This document shows positions 45,098 through 55,645 of a stretch of DNA of 64,000 bases, in pieces. The translations under genes were made by a program, and so were the position numbers. How positions within the stretch are numbered: position 1 is the first letter of the stretch; every line of letters starts with the position of its first letter. This stretch comes from an uncultured Opitutia bacterium (GTDB lineage Bacteria > Verrucomicrobiota > Verrucomicrobiia > Opitutales > Opitutaceae). The stretch is from NCBI GenBank assembly GCA_903859715.1, contig CAIONS010000048.1, positions 21,173 through 85,172 of the forward strand, read 5' to 3'. Under the pieces are notes generated by a model. It was given only the letters and a program-made list of their open reading frames with translations, was not told the DNA's origin and did no database searches.

Positions 45098-48000
45098 GTG
45101 GCCATATCCAGCTCTGCCGAATCCATCCGCCTCCGCGGTGTCCATCAGAACAACCTCAAGGGTTTCGATCTCGATCTCCCACTGGGAAAATACGTCGTCG
45201 TCACCGGCCTGAGCGGCGCGGGCAAGTCCTCCCTCGTCTTCGACACGCTCCACGCCGAGGGCCAGAGGCGCTACGTCGAGACGTTCAGCGCCTACACGCG
45301 CCAGTTCCTCGACCTGCTCGACAAGCCCAAGGTCGACTCGATCGAGAACATCCGCCCGTCCATCGCCATCGAGCAGACCAACACGGTCAAAACCTCCCGC
45401 TCCACCGTCGGCACGATGACCGAGCTGACCGACTTCTTCAAAGTCTGGTTCAGCCATGCCGCCGCGTGCTTCGACCCTGCCACGGGCCAACAAGTCGAAG
45501 ACGACAGCCCCGCGACCATCTGGACGAAAACGTCTGCCGTGCACGCAGGGCAGACCGTCATCATCAGCTTTAAGGTCACCAAGCCGGCCAACCTGACCTG
45601 GCCCGAGATCCTGCAAAACCTGAAGGGCCAGTCCTACGTCCGCGTCCTTGTGCCCGATGCCGCCGGCGCCCTCGCCACGCATCGCATCGACGATCTCCTC
45701 GTCGATCCCAAACCCCTCGCCTCCGCGACTCATCTCCACGTCGCCCAGGACCGCATCACCCTCGCCCTTGACCAAAAGTCCCGCTTTCTCGAAGCCGTCG
45801 AAACCGCGATGCACTTCGGCCAGGGCGAAGTCCGTATTTTTGGCTCACCGGTATCCGCCATCCACCATCCGCGATTGGCCGAGCTCGGCCATTTCTCCCG
45901 CGGCCTCCATTCCCCCGCCACCGGCCGCACCTTCCGCGCCGCCTCGCCCGCGCTGTTTTCCTTCAACTCTCCGCTTGGCGCCTGCCCCAAATGCCGCGGC
46001 TTTGGCCGCGTCATCGACATCGACTACCGCCTCGCGCTGCCCGACCAGTCGCTCTCCATAGACGCCGGCGCCATCAAGTGCTGGGAGAGCGAAATCTACG
46101 GTGAGTCCAAGAAAGATCTGCTCGTCTTCACGAAGAAGAAAAAAATCCCGACCAACGTCCCCTTCGCCTCGCTCACGCCCGAACAGCAGAGCTTCATCAT
46201 CGACGGCGAGCCTGGCTACGGCGAGGAGAACGGCAAACTCTGGCCCAAGTATTGGTATGGCGTGAAAGGTTTCTTCCGCTGGCTCGAGAAGAACACTTAC
46301 AAAATGCACGTGCGCGTATTTCTCGCGCGCTACCGCACTTACAATCCCTGCCCCGACTGCGGCGGGCTCCGCCTGCAGCCCGAGTCGCTTTGCTGGAAAT
46401 GGCGCGGACGCACCCTGCCCGAACTCTACCAGCTCCCCGTCAGCGATCTGCTTGTCGCGCTGGCCGACGCCCGGCCGAAGTCCGGCGATCATCAATCCGA
46501 ACTCGCCTACGATTCCATTCTCACCCGCCTCCGTTATCTCGAGCAGGTCGGCCTCGGCTACCTGACCCTCGACCGCCAGTCGAAAACCCTCTCCGGCGGC
46601 GAGGTCCAGCGCGTCAACCTCACCAGCTGCCTCGGCACGTCCCTCGTCGACACGCTCTTCGTCCTCGATGAGCCCAGCGTCGGTCTCCACCCGCGTGACA
46701 TCAACCGCCTCATCGCCATCATCCGGTCGCTCACCGACGCGGGCAACACGGTCGTCGTCGTCGAGCACGACGAGGCCATGATCCGCGCCGCCGACCACGT
46801 CATCGAGGTCGGTCCTGAACCCGGCAGCCGCGGCGGCCACATCGTGTTTCAAGGCCCGGTCGCTGGCCTCCTCCACGCTCCCGCCAGCATTACCGGCGCC
46901 TATTTCTCCGGCCGTGAAACCCTCCCGACTCCGCAGGAACGCCGCCCGGTCCCGGCGAAGCACCCGTCGCTCCATTTCACCAACGCGACCAAGCACAACC
47001 TGAAGCACCTCTCGTTCCGCCTGCCGCTGCAGCGCTTCGTCTGCCTCAGCGGTGTCTCCGGCTCCGGCAAATCCACGCTGCTTGACCACGTCATCTATCA
47101 GGGCCTGCTCACGCAGCGCCTGCAGCTGGCCGAGGATGCCGCCGTCATCGAGGCCATCAGGAGCGACACCGCCTTCAGTGAGGTCGTCCTCGTCGACCAG
47201 TCGCCGCTCTCGCGCACTCCCCGCTCCAATCCCGCCCTCTACACCGAGGCCTGGGATCTCATCCGCGAACTCTACGCCCGGACCCCCGCCGCGCAGGAAG
47301 CCGGTTTCAGCGCCTCCTCGTTCTCCTTCAACAGCGGCGATGGCCGCTGCGATCACTGCCAGGGCCTCGGCTATGAACGCGTCGAGATGCAGTTCCTCTC
47401 CGACGTCTTTGTCCCCTGCCCCGTCTGCGAAAGCCGTCGCTTCAAACCCGAGGTGCTCGCCATCCAGTGGAACGGCCGCTCGGTCGCCGATCTCCTTTCC
47501 ACCAGCGTCACGGACGCGCTCCCGCTTTTCGCCGAGCATCCCTCCATCCGCTCCCGGCTCGCCACCCTCGAGTCCGTCGGCCTCGGCTACCTGACCCTCG
47601 GCCAGCCCCTTAACACGCTCAGCGGTGGCGAATCCCAGCGCCTCAAGCTCGTCAGTTACCTGTCCGGCTTTGCGGCCCACGCCGGGAAATCCGAAGGTGG
47701 AAGCTCGAAATCCGAAACCGGTCCCGGCGCGCTGCTCCTGCTCGACGAGCCGACCACCGGCCTCCACCGCCACGACGTCAAACGCCTCCTCGCCGTCCTG
47801 CAGGCGCTCGTGGACCGCGGTCACAGTGTCATTGTCATCGAGCACAACCTCGACGTGCTCAAATCCGCCGACTGGATCCTTGAGATCGGGCCCGACGCCG
47901 GCGCGCACGGTGGTCGCATCGTCGCCGAGGGCTCGCCCGAACAGGTCGCCGCGGCTGACACCGCGACATCCCCTTTTCTCCGCGCCGCACTGGCCGCGGA

Positions 48001-50824
48001 CGACCGCCATGCCATCGCCGCCGAAGACCCCTCGCCGTATCAGGCCTCGCCGTCGCCCGGCACCGGTGTCCTCACCGTCATCGGTGCGCGGGAGAACAAT
48101 CTCAAGAATCTCTCCCTGACGATCCCTCACCGGCAGCTCACCGTGGTCACGGGCGTGTCCGGCTCCGGCAAATCCACCCTCGCGTTCGACATCGTGTTTG
48201 CCGAGGGCCAGCGACGCTTCATGGAGTCGATGTCCCCTTATGCGCGTCAATTCGTCGAGCAGCTGCCGCGCCCCGCCGTCGACCGGCTCACCGGCATTCC
48301 GCCTACCGTCGCGATCGAGCAGCGCGTCACGCGCGGCTCGCGCAAGTCGACCGTCGCCACCATCACCGAGGTCGCGCAATACCTCCGCCTGCTCTACGCG
48401 CGGCTCGGCGTTCAACATCACCCCGACACCGACAAGGCCGTCACCCCGCTCTCGCCCGGCGCCCTGAAAAAGCTCCTCGCCCGCGTCCTCGCCACCCCGA
48501 AGGCCCGCAAGGCGAAGCATCTCTACCTCTGCGCCCCGCTCATCCGCGGCCGCAAGGGCCACCACCAGCCCATCGCCACATGGATCGCCAACCAGGGCTA
48601 CGAGCTCATGCGCGCCGACGGCCGTCTCACCCGCGTCGATGCCTTCCAGAAACTCGACCGCTACAAGGAACATGATATCGAGGTCGTCATCGGCGATTTG
48701 AAGCGTGTCGGCGACGACGACCGTCGAGGAGTCGAAAAGTCGAAGGGTCAAAAAGTTAAATCAACCTCGGCCTCTGACTCCACCGCTCGACCCTCGACCT
48801 CTCGACTCCTCGACCTGGCCCTCCGCGTGGGCCACGGCGCCTGCTTCCTCCTCACCCCGCAGGGCGAAGTTCTCTCCTGGTTCTCCACCACGCGTACCGA
48901 CATCGAGACGGGCGAATCCTTTCCGGAACTCGATCCCAAGAATTTCTCCTTCAACTCGCCGCGCGGCTGGTGCCCGGCGTGCCGCGGCCATGGCCGCATC
49001 CTTCCTTGGATGCTCCAGCCCGATGACGAGGACGGTGACGCCAATCTCGACCGGCTCCGCCAGCTCGGCCTCGAGTCCGGCGACGATCTTGCGGACGACG
49101 GCGTGCCTTGCCCCGAGTGTCACGGCGCCCGGCTCAACCGCATCGGCCGCTCCGTAAAGCTCCATCTCCGCGACCGGCAACCGCCGCTCTCGCTGCCTGC
49201 ACTGCTGACCGCGACACCCTCCCGGCTGCTGACCAGCCTGCATAGCCTCGATCTCGACGCCCGCGGCAAGCTCATCACCCAGGACATCGTCCCCCAGATC
49301 GAAGAGCGGCTGAAGTTCCTTGATCACGTCGGCCTCGGCTACCTGTCACTCGACCGTCCCACCGAGACCCTTTCCGGTGGCGAGGCCCAGCGCATCCGGC
49401 TCGCCGCGCAGCTCGGCTCCAATCTCTCCGGCGTCCTCTATGTACTCGACGAGCCCAGCATCGGCCTGCACGCCCGCGACAACGACCGGCTGATCGAAAC
49501 GCTCCAGACGCTCCGCGCGAAGGGCAACACGCTCCTCGTCGTCGAGCATGACGACGAGCTCATGGCCCGCGCCGACCGCATCATCGACCTCGGACCCGCC
49601 GCCGGCATCCACGGCGGCGAACTCCTCGCCAACGGCACGCCCGAGGAAATCCGGCGCAACGCCAAATCCCTCACCGGTCTGTTTCTCAAGACCGGCATCA
49701 AGCACCCGCTCAGAGGGGAATACCGGATGGTGGAGACCGGAAACCGGAAAGCTCCCTGGCTTGAGTTGACCGACGTTCGGTTCCGCAACCTGAAGGGCTT
49801 CGATCTCCGCCTTCCCCCCGGCCGTCTCATCATGGTCGCCGGCCCCAGCGGCGCCGGCAAATCCACCCTCTTCCGCGACCTCCTCCACCCTGCTGTCACC
49901 TACGCGATTAAGGCCCGCAAGCCCGTGCTCACCGGCTCCGCCTTCATGAAGGCCACCGGCTTTGCTTCTGAAAATCCGGTATTCGGCGCCCTCACCGGCG
50001 CCGCCGCCTTCCGCTCCGTCATCGAGGTCGACCAGGCGCCCATCGGCAAGACCCCGCGCTCCACGCCGGCCACCTATCTCGGCATCTTCGATCTCATCCG
50101 CCAGTTCTTCGCCTCGCTCCCCGAATCAAAGATCCGCGGCTACACCGCCTCGCGATTCTCCTTCAACACCGCGGGCGGCCGCTGCCCCACCTGCGACGGC
50201 GCCGGCCGCATCAAGCTCGAGATGGCGTTCATGCCCGACACCTATCTCCCGTGCGATGATTGCCGCGGACTGCGCTACAGCGCGGAGCTCTCCGATCTCA
50301 CGTGGAAAAACCTCAACATCGGGCAGGTGCTCCAGCTGACATTCGAGGAAGCGGCCCAGTTTTTCGATTTCCATTCGCAGCTCTCGCAGGTCTGCCGCCT
50401 CATGGTCGATTGCGGCCTCGGCTATCTCACCCTGGGCCAGAGCTCGCCCACCCTTTCCGGCGGCGAAGCCCAGAGGCTCAAGCTCGTCACCGAGCTTTCC
50501 GCCGGCCTCGCCACCTACCGCGAGCGCAGCCGCGGCACGCTGCCCCGCAATCTCTATTTGCTCGAGGAGCCCACCATCGGCCTCCACTTGAGTGACTGCG
50601 AAAAACTCATCCACGTGCTGCATGCGCTCGTGGACCAGGGCCACACCGTCGTCGTGATCGAGCATCACCTCGATCTCCTCGCCGAGGCGGATTACATCAT
50701 CGAGCTCGGCCCCGTCGGCGGACCCGAGGGCGGCGAACTCCTCTACCAGGGCGACCTCGCGGGCCTGCTCAAGGTGAAGCGCAGCCCCACCGCTCCGTAT
50801 CTCCGGGCCAAACTCAAACGGTAG
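45098..50824 (+). CDS. uvrA: UvrA excinuclease, tandem-duplicated four-ATPase form
   Basis: A 1908-residue protein, twice the usual ~940, consisting of two complete UvrA units joined end to end. Walker A motifs lie at residues ~36-43, ~651-658, ~1018-1025 and ~1581-1588 (all G-x-S-G-x-GKS). LSGGE signatures lie at ~498, ~842, ~1426 and ~1787. Zinc-binding CxxC pairs are at ~296, ~418, ~751, ~774, ~1291, ~1338, ~1696 and ~1719. It recognises bulky DNA damage for nucleotide excision repair. Translation starts at GTG 45098. Three stretches look like inserted repeats (~863-875, ~1209-1240, ~1540-1552). The 3' end overlaps the convergent GH32 gene by 11 bases. Confidence 0.96.
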   Translation: MAISSSAESIRLRGVHQNNLKGFDLDLPLGKYVVVTGLSGAGKSSLVFDTLHAEGQRRYVETFSAYTRQFLDLLDKPKVDSIENIRPSIAIEQTNTVKTSRSTVGTMTELTDFFKVWFSHAAACFDPATGQQVEDDSPATIWTKTSAVHAGQTVIISFKVTKPANLTWPEILQNLKGQSYVRVLVPDAAGALATHRIDDLLVDPKPLASATHLHVAQDRITLALDQKSRFLEAVETAMHFGQGEVRIFGSPVSAIHHPRLAELGHFSRGLHSPATGRTFRAASPALFSFNSPLGACPKCRGFGRVIDIDYRLALPDQSLSIDAGAIKCWESEIYGESKKDLLVFTKKKKIPTNVPFASLTPEQQSFIIDGEPGYGEENGKLWPKYWYGVKGFFRWLEKNTYKMHVRVFLARYRTYNPCPDCGGLRLQPESLCWKWRGRTLPELYQLPVSDLLVALADARPKSGDHQSELAYDSILTRLRYLEQVGLGYLTLDRQSKTLSGGEVQRVNLTSCLGTSLVDTLFVLDEPSVGLHPRDINRLIAIIRSLTDAGNTVVVVEHDEAMIRAADHVIEVGPEPGSRGGHIVFQGPVAGLLHAPASITGAYFSGRETLPTPQERRPVPAKHPSLHFTNATKHNLKHLSFRLPLQRFVCLSGVSGSGKSTLLDHVIYQGLLTQRLQLAEDAAVIEAIRSDTAFSEVVLVDQSPLSRTPRSNPALYTEAWDLIRELYARTPAAQEAGFSASSFSFNSGDGRCDHCQGLGYERVEMQFLSDVFVPCPVCESRRFKPEVLAIQWNGRSVADLLSTSVTDALPLFAEHPSIRSRLATLESVGLGYLTLGQPLNTLSGGESQRLKLVSYLSGFAAHAGKSEGGSSKSETGPGALLLLDEPTTGLHRHDVKRLLAVLQALVDRGHSVIVIEHNLDVLKSADWILEIGPDAGAHGGRIVAEGSPEQVAAADTATSPFLRAALAADDRHAIAAEDPSPYQASPSPGTGVLTVIGARENNLKNLSLTIPHRQLTVVTGVSGSGKSTLAFDIVFAEGQRRFMESMSPYARQFVEQLPRPAVDRLTGIPPTVAIEQRVTRGSRKSTVATITEVAQYLRLLYARLGVQHHPDTDKAVTPLSPGALKKLLARVLATPKARKAKHLYLCAPLIRGRKGHHQPIATWIANQGYELMRADGRLTRVDAFQKLDRYKEHDIEVVIGDLKRVGDDDRRGVEKSKGQKVKSTSASDSTARPSTSRLLDLALRVGHGACFLLTPQGEVLSWFSTTRTDIETGESFPELDPKNFSFNSPRGWCPACRGHGRILPWMLQPDDEDGDANLDRLRQLGLESGDDLADDGVPCPECHGARLNRIGRSVKLHLRDRQPPLSLPALLTATPSRLLTSLHSLDLDARGKLITQDIVPQIEERLKFLDHVGLGYLSLDRPTETLSGGEAQRIRLAAQLGSNLSGVLYVLDEPSIGLHARDNDRLIETLQTLRAKGNTLLVVEHDDELMARADRIIDLGPAAGIHGGELLANGTPEEIRRNAKSLTGLFLKTGIKHPLRGEYRMVETGNRKAPWLELTDVRFRNLKGFDLRLPPGRLIMVAGPSGAGKSTLFRDLLHPAVTYAIKARKPVLTGSAFMKATGFASENPVFGALTGAAAFRSVIEVDQAPIGKTPRSTPATYLGIFDLIRQFFASLPESKIRGYTASRFSFNTAGGRCPTCDGAGRIKLEMAFMPDTYLPCDDCRGLRYSAELSDLTWKNLNIGQVLQLTFEEAAQFFDFHSQLSQVCRLMVDCGLGYLTLGQSSPTLSGGEAQRLKLVTELSAGLATYRERSRGTLPRNLYLLEEPTIGLHLSDCEKLIHVLHALVDQGHTVVVIEHHLDLLAEADYIIELGPVGGPEGGELLYQGDLAGLLKVKRSPTAPYLRAKLKR
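47685..47720. repeat. in-frame GAAATCCGAA repeat inside uvrA, unit 1
   Basis: Two GAAATCCGAA blocks flank GGTGGAAGCTC and encode SEGGSSKSET, in a loop just before the second Walker B where UvrA proteins normally have only a short connector. Related CCGAA/TCGAA strings occur between genes at 41171-41196 and 62735-62773. Confidence 0.65.
48723..48814. repeat. 92-bp inverted repeat inserted in frame in uvrA
   Basis: The left arm GTCGAGGAGTCGAAAAGTCG... (48723-48749) and the right arm (48789-48814) are reverse complements with two mismatches and one indel. The encoded ~31 residues are Arg/Lys/Ser/Thr-rich and not part of the UvrA fold. The frame is open throughout. Confidence 0.8.
49718..49752. 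repeat. CCGGA-type repeat inside uvrA, third site
   Basis: ATACCGGA, GACCGGAAACCGGAAAG units encode EYRMVETGNRK between the third and fourth ATPase modules. It is purine-rich and unlike the surrounding GC-rich codons; weaker than the other two cases. Confidence 0.45.
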
Positions 50825-52295
50825 GCCGGTTTCCCGGCTCTCTTTCGCTCAGCAGCTCGAGCCGTTCGATCCCGATTGCGCCTGCCTTCACTTGAAGGCC
50901 GATCCCGTCGGATGCTCGATCGGCAAACGTCAATCCGCTCAAATACACCTCCCCTTTCCCGTCGAAAATCTCGACCGTTGACTGGTCGATGATGATGACG
51001 AGCTCAAGCCGGCCAGCCGCATCCAGCGGCAGCCTCGCCTCGGATCGACCCGGGAAGTTCGGGTGAAAGTCCGGGCCGCCGGAATTTCGGCGGTCAAAGG
51101 AAAGCATTTCATGCGCCGTATCGTAGCCCACGGCTGTCCGGTGTTGATCGGACGCAAACACCTCCAATTCCACCACGGAATTTTCGCCGGGTCGCAAGAC
51201 CGCGTGGATCACACCACTGCGCAGGTGCCCCAGCGACCGCAAGCCGTCTTCCTTTTTCAACCTGTCCCAGGAAAATCCCATCCTTACCGGCACCTGCTCA
51301 CACAGCTCCCGCGCCGGGGCCTGTCGGATCCGCCAGTCGCGCGGCGCCACCTCGTGCAGCGTCAGCTCGCGCGGCAGGGTAAGGCAGCCCTGCCAAGGCT
51401 GCGTCGGGATCTGCTTCGCATAGCCCCAGTGACTCATCCAGCCGATCAGCACCGTGCGACGCGCCCCGCTGGTTTCGCGCGGCCAGACGATTGCCGCGTA
51501 CTCATCCGGCCCGTGGCCCAGCGGTCGCAGGCTCTCCACGCCTGTCTCTGCGGTAAAGACCGTTCCATCGAAGTCGCCGACATAATAGCGCTGCGCGCAA
51601 ATCCCGAAACCGGGCGGCTCGGCAAAATTGTCCCCGCTGAGATAACTCGCGGACAGCACCCATTTCACTGTCCCCGGCCGGTTCTCGACCGGCAACGCGA
51701 ACAGGTCGGGGCACTCGAAGCCATTCACGCCCGGTTCGCCCTGCGGCGTGAACCGCCCGGTCTCGCGCCAGTCCATCAGGTTGGATGAGACGAAGAATGT
51801 CAGATGCCTGCCTTCCGTCAGTACCATCACCCAGCGGGCGCGCTCCGGATCCCAAAATACCTTCGGATCGCGGCAGTCCCGCTGAGGGCGATGCAAGATC
51901 GGGTTGCCCGAAAACTTCTGCCAGGTACGGCCGCCATCGGCGCTGCTGGCGAGACTGATCCGCTGGCCTGCAGCCGGATCCTGCGAGGTATAGACCGACA
52001 CCAATCCCCCGGCCGTGCCGGCAAACAGGCCCGAGGTGTTTCGCACATCCTGCACCGTGCCGCCCGACCAGCAGTCGCCATTCTCATCGGGACGCAGCGC
52101 GACCGGCAGATGCTCCCAGTGAAACAGATCCCGGCTCGTCGCATGCCCCCAACAGCGCGGCCATTCGTATTGGTACTGGAGATGCCACCGGCCGTCCACG
52201 CGGACCAGTCCGTTGGGGTCGTTCAGCCAGCCCGTCGGCGCGGTGAAATGAAAACGCGGCCACCAGTCGGTGAGCGGGACCGCCACGGGGGCCAT
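50814..52295 (-). CDS. GH32 beta-fructosidase (levanase/invertase type)
   Basis: A 493-residue fructan- or sucrose-cleaving enzyme with a five-bladed propeller and a C-terminal beta sandwich. The nucleophile is D26 (GWLNDPNGL), the transition-state stabiliser is D143 in CRDPKVF, and the acid/base is E194 in GFECPDLF. No signal peptide is visible, so it is probably cytoplasmic. No sugar transporter or regulator is close by. Convergent with, and overlapping, uvrA. Confidence 0.93.
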   Translation of the reverse strand: MAPVAVPLTDWWPRFHFTAPTGWLNDPNGLVRVDGRWHLQYQYEWPRCWGHATSRDLFHWEHLPVALRPDENGDCWSGGTVQDVRNTSGLFAGTAGGLVSVYTSQDPAAGQRISLASSADGGRTWQKFSGNPILHRPQRDCRDPKVFWDPERARWVMVLTEGRHLTFFVSSNLMDWRETGRFTPQGEPGVNGFECPDLFALPVENRPGTVKWVLSASYLSGDNFAEPPGFGICAQRYYVGDFDGTVFTAETGVESLRPLGHGPDEYAAIVWPRETSGARRTVLIGWMSHWGYAKQIPTQPWQGCLTLPRELTLHEVAPRDWRIRQAPARELCEQVPVRMGFSWDRLKKEDGLRSLGHLRSGVIHAVLRPGENSVVELEVFASDQHRTAVGYDTAHEMLSFDRRNSGGPDFHPNFPGRSEARLPLDAAGRLELVIIIDQSTVEIFDGKGEVYLSGLTFADRASDGIGLQVKAGAIGIERLELLSEREPGNRPTV

Positions 52296-52318
52296 ACGCT
52301 CGGGAGACCGTCGGGCCC

Positions 52319-52744
52319 TTACGTCGCCGCCACGCTCATGTCGTGGGCCTTGGCCGCATCCGCCACCACCTGGAGGAGCTCGTCGAGTTCCACCGGCTTC
52401 AGGAGATAGCGGAAAAGCGCGGGCTCGTTCACACTGCGCATGAGCATCTCGGGCTTCATGTAGCCCGTCACCAGGATGCGCTGCATGTGCGGAAATTCCT
52501 CCCGCGCCCGCACGAGAAAACTCATGCCGTTGCCGCCGGGCATCAGGTGGTCGGCGATGACGACCTTGAAGGATTTCTTGTGCAGGATGAATTCCGCCTC
52601 GCGCGCCGAGAGGGCCGTCATCACGTCAAACCGCGGCGAGAGCGCGGCCGAAAAAACGTCCAGCAACGACTTCTCGTCATCGATGATCAGCACGGCGTCC
52701 TTCTTCGGGGCCGGTTTGGTTTCCGCAGCGCTCATTGCCGGCAT
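52319..52744 (-). CDS. orphan response-regulator receiver protein
   Basis: A 141-residue receiver domain: acidic pair in IIDDEKS, phosphorylation site D65 in IADHLMPGGNG, T in LVTGYM, and K in LLKPVEL. No output domain. The start may be the ATG ending at 52744 or at 52735; a longer version from 52765 is also possible. Divergent from the ankyrin gene. Confidence 0.8.
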   Translation of the reverse strand: MPAMSAAETKPAPKKDAVLIIDDEKSLLDVFSAALSPRFDVMTALSAREAEFILHKKSFKVVIADHLMPGGNGMSFLVRAREEFPHMQRILVTGYMKPEMLMRSVNEPALFRYLLKPVELDELLQVVADAAKAHDMSVAAT

Positions 52745-52850
52745 CGTGGGTTGCCACCCGGTCATGGCAAACCGAAATCCGCGCGGTATCCCGCCGGGCT
52801 TTTGATTTGCCACTTCGCCGGCGGGAAACTTCCCTCGTGTCGTGCCCGCC

Positions 52851-53876
52851 ATGGAAACCTATGATCTGCACGAGGCGGCCCGCTCCGGCCGGCTGGCCAG
52901 CGTGCCCCCCGAGATTTTCACGCTCGAGCGGCTGACCGCGCGCAATGCCGCCGGCAACACTCCCCTCCACGCCATGGGCAAATACGGCGGCCTCGGCCTG
53001 CTGCCGGCCGGCCTCCTGACCGAGCGCTGCCTCTCGCTCCGCAATGACTCCGGTTACACGCCACTGCATCATGCCGCGCTCGGCGGCCACCTCGACGAGG
53101 TCCCCGCGCCGTTTCTCATCAGCAGCCTCCTCTCCATCGCCAGCAATTCCGGCTACACCGTCTTTCATGTGGCCGCCGCTCACGGCCACCTCGATCAGCT
53201 GCCCGCGATCCTCATCACGCCTTCACTCGCGCTGACCAAGACCCATCTGGGCAATACCCTGCTTCACGAGGCCGCGGAAAACGGCACCCTCGACCGCTTG
53301 CCGGCCGGGTTTCTCACCGCCGCCAGCCTCGGACGCCGCAATCTTGCCGGCGAAACCGTGCTGCATGTCGCCGTCTTCAACGGTCACCTCGACCAGGTGC
53401 CCGCCGAATTTCTCACGGCTGACACACTGCTGGAAACCACCACCACGGGTGACACCGTCTTCCACGCCGCCGCCATCTCGGGCCATCTCGACCAGATCCC
53501 CCCCGACTTTCTCACGGCCGCGCACCTCGTCATCGCCAGCAAGACCGGCTTCACCGCCATTCACGCCGCGGCCGAGACCGGCCAGCTCGCGAAAATCCCG
53601 CGCGACCGCCTCACTGTCGACCTGCTGCTCACGCGCAACGACAACGGCGACACTCCTCTTCATGCCGCCGCCTTCGAGGGTCATCTCGATCAGGTGCCCC
53701 TGCAGCTGTTCACCGCCGAGTTGCTGCAAGTCCGCAATTACGACGGCGTCAGCGTCGGCCGCACTGCCGTCAGCCGCGGTTTCGTCGGGCAGATTCCAGC
53801 TGCGCTGCGTCCCAAGGCCCCCGGCCCGTTGCACAAGCTGCTCGCCTACCTCGGCGTCGTTCGCGAAGCGTATTGA
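52851..53876 (+). CDS. ankyrin-repeat protein with unusual repeat unit
   Basis: A 341-residue protein made almost entirely of about eight 33-residue repeats. The TPLHxAAxxGHL start of an ankyrin unit is kept, but the second helix reads DQVPAEFLTADTLL instead of the usual xVxxLLxxGA pattern. It has no signal peptide and no other domain. Start ATG 52851 (METYDLHEAARSG). Presumably a protein-binding scaffold; partner unknown. It is divergent from an orphan receiver protein. Confidence 0.85.
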   Translation: METYDLHEAARSGRLASVPPEIFTLERLTARNAAGNTPLHAMGKYGGLGLLPAGLLTERCLSLRNDSGYTPLHHAALGGHLDEVPAPFLISSLLSIASNSGYTVFHVAAAHGHLDQLPAILITPSLALTKTHLGNTLLHEAAENGTLDRLPAGFLTAASLGRRNLAGETVLHVAVFNGHLDQVPAEFLTADTLLETTTTGDTVFHAAAISGHLDQIPPDFLTAAHLVIASKTGFTAIHAAAETGQLAKIPRDRLTVDLLLTRNDNGDTPLHAAAFEGHLDQVPLQLFTAELLQVRNYDGVSVGRTAVSRGFVGQIPAALRPKAPGPLHKLLAYLGVVREAY

Positions 53877-53883
53877 AAGCGGG

Positions 53884-53981
53884 CAGCTTTCGGCGATCAG
53901 GCGTCTGCTTTCGCCGGCCCATCTGAGCTTTGTGGCCATTCTCCGCCTCAGCCTGGCTGGTTGCCTGACCGCTGAAAGCTG
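53884..53981. repeat. inverted repeat CAGCTTTCGGCGATCAGGC
   Basis: Arms 53884-53902 and 53963-53981 match as reverse complements at 17 of 19 positions. Located immediately behind the ankyrin gene, before enolase. Confidence 0.65.
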
Positions 53982-53982
53982 A

Positions 53983-55353
<1,371 letters not shown>

Positions 55354-55405
55354 GCCGCCGCTCATCAAGCCGGGCAAGTTCTCCGAACGAGCCGTCAACC
55401 TCGCA

Positions 55406-55432
55406 GGCCGGGCTAACCACCCGGCCCTTTTA
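55406..55432 (+). terminator. terminator of eno
   Basis: Stem GGCCGGG (55406-55412) / CCCGGCC (55420-55426), then CTTTTAA. Confidence 0.8.
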
Positions 55433-55440
55433 ATTGCTGA

Positions 55441-55470
55441 TTGTCATTCTGAGCGCAGCGAAGAATCCAC
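55441..55470. repeat. CATTCTGAGCGCAGCGAAGAATCC repeat, copy 2
   Basis: A single arm of the repeat that occurs at 37721-37739 and, in inverted pairs, at 61376-61468. It follows the eno terminator. Confidence 0.7.
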
Positions 55471-55645
55471 TTGGAGCCCGTTGATCGGTTCATCTTGGCT
55501 TATTCCTGCTCAAGCCCGGTGTGGGCGGGGTGCCCTCACCCCGCATGGCATTCCCGCGCAACCTGCCTCCCGCGCGCAACGTCACCGCACCCAGTCCTCC
55601 CTCGACTCCCTCCCGGTCCACTCTACGCTGCTCCCCGTCCGAACC

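Noticed and set aside
45845..48751. 968-residue open frame on the minus strand opposite uvrA
   Set aside because: Mirror of a GC-rich gene with strong third-position bias; composition is Asp/Glu/Gly/Arg filler with no domain, and uvrA on the other strand is certain.
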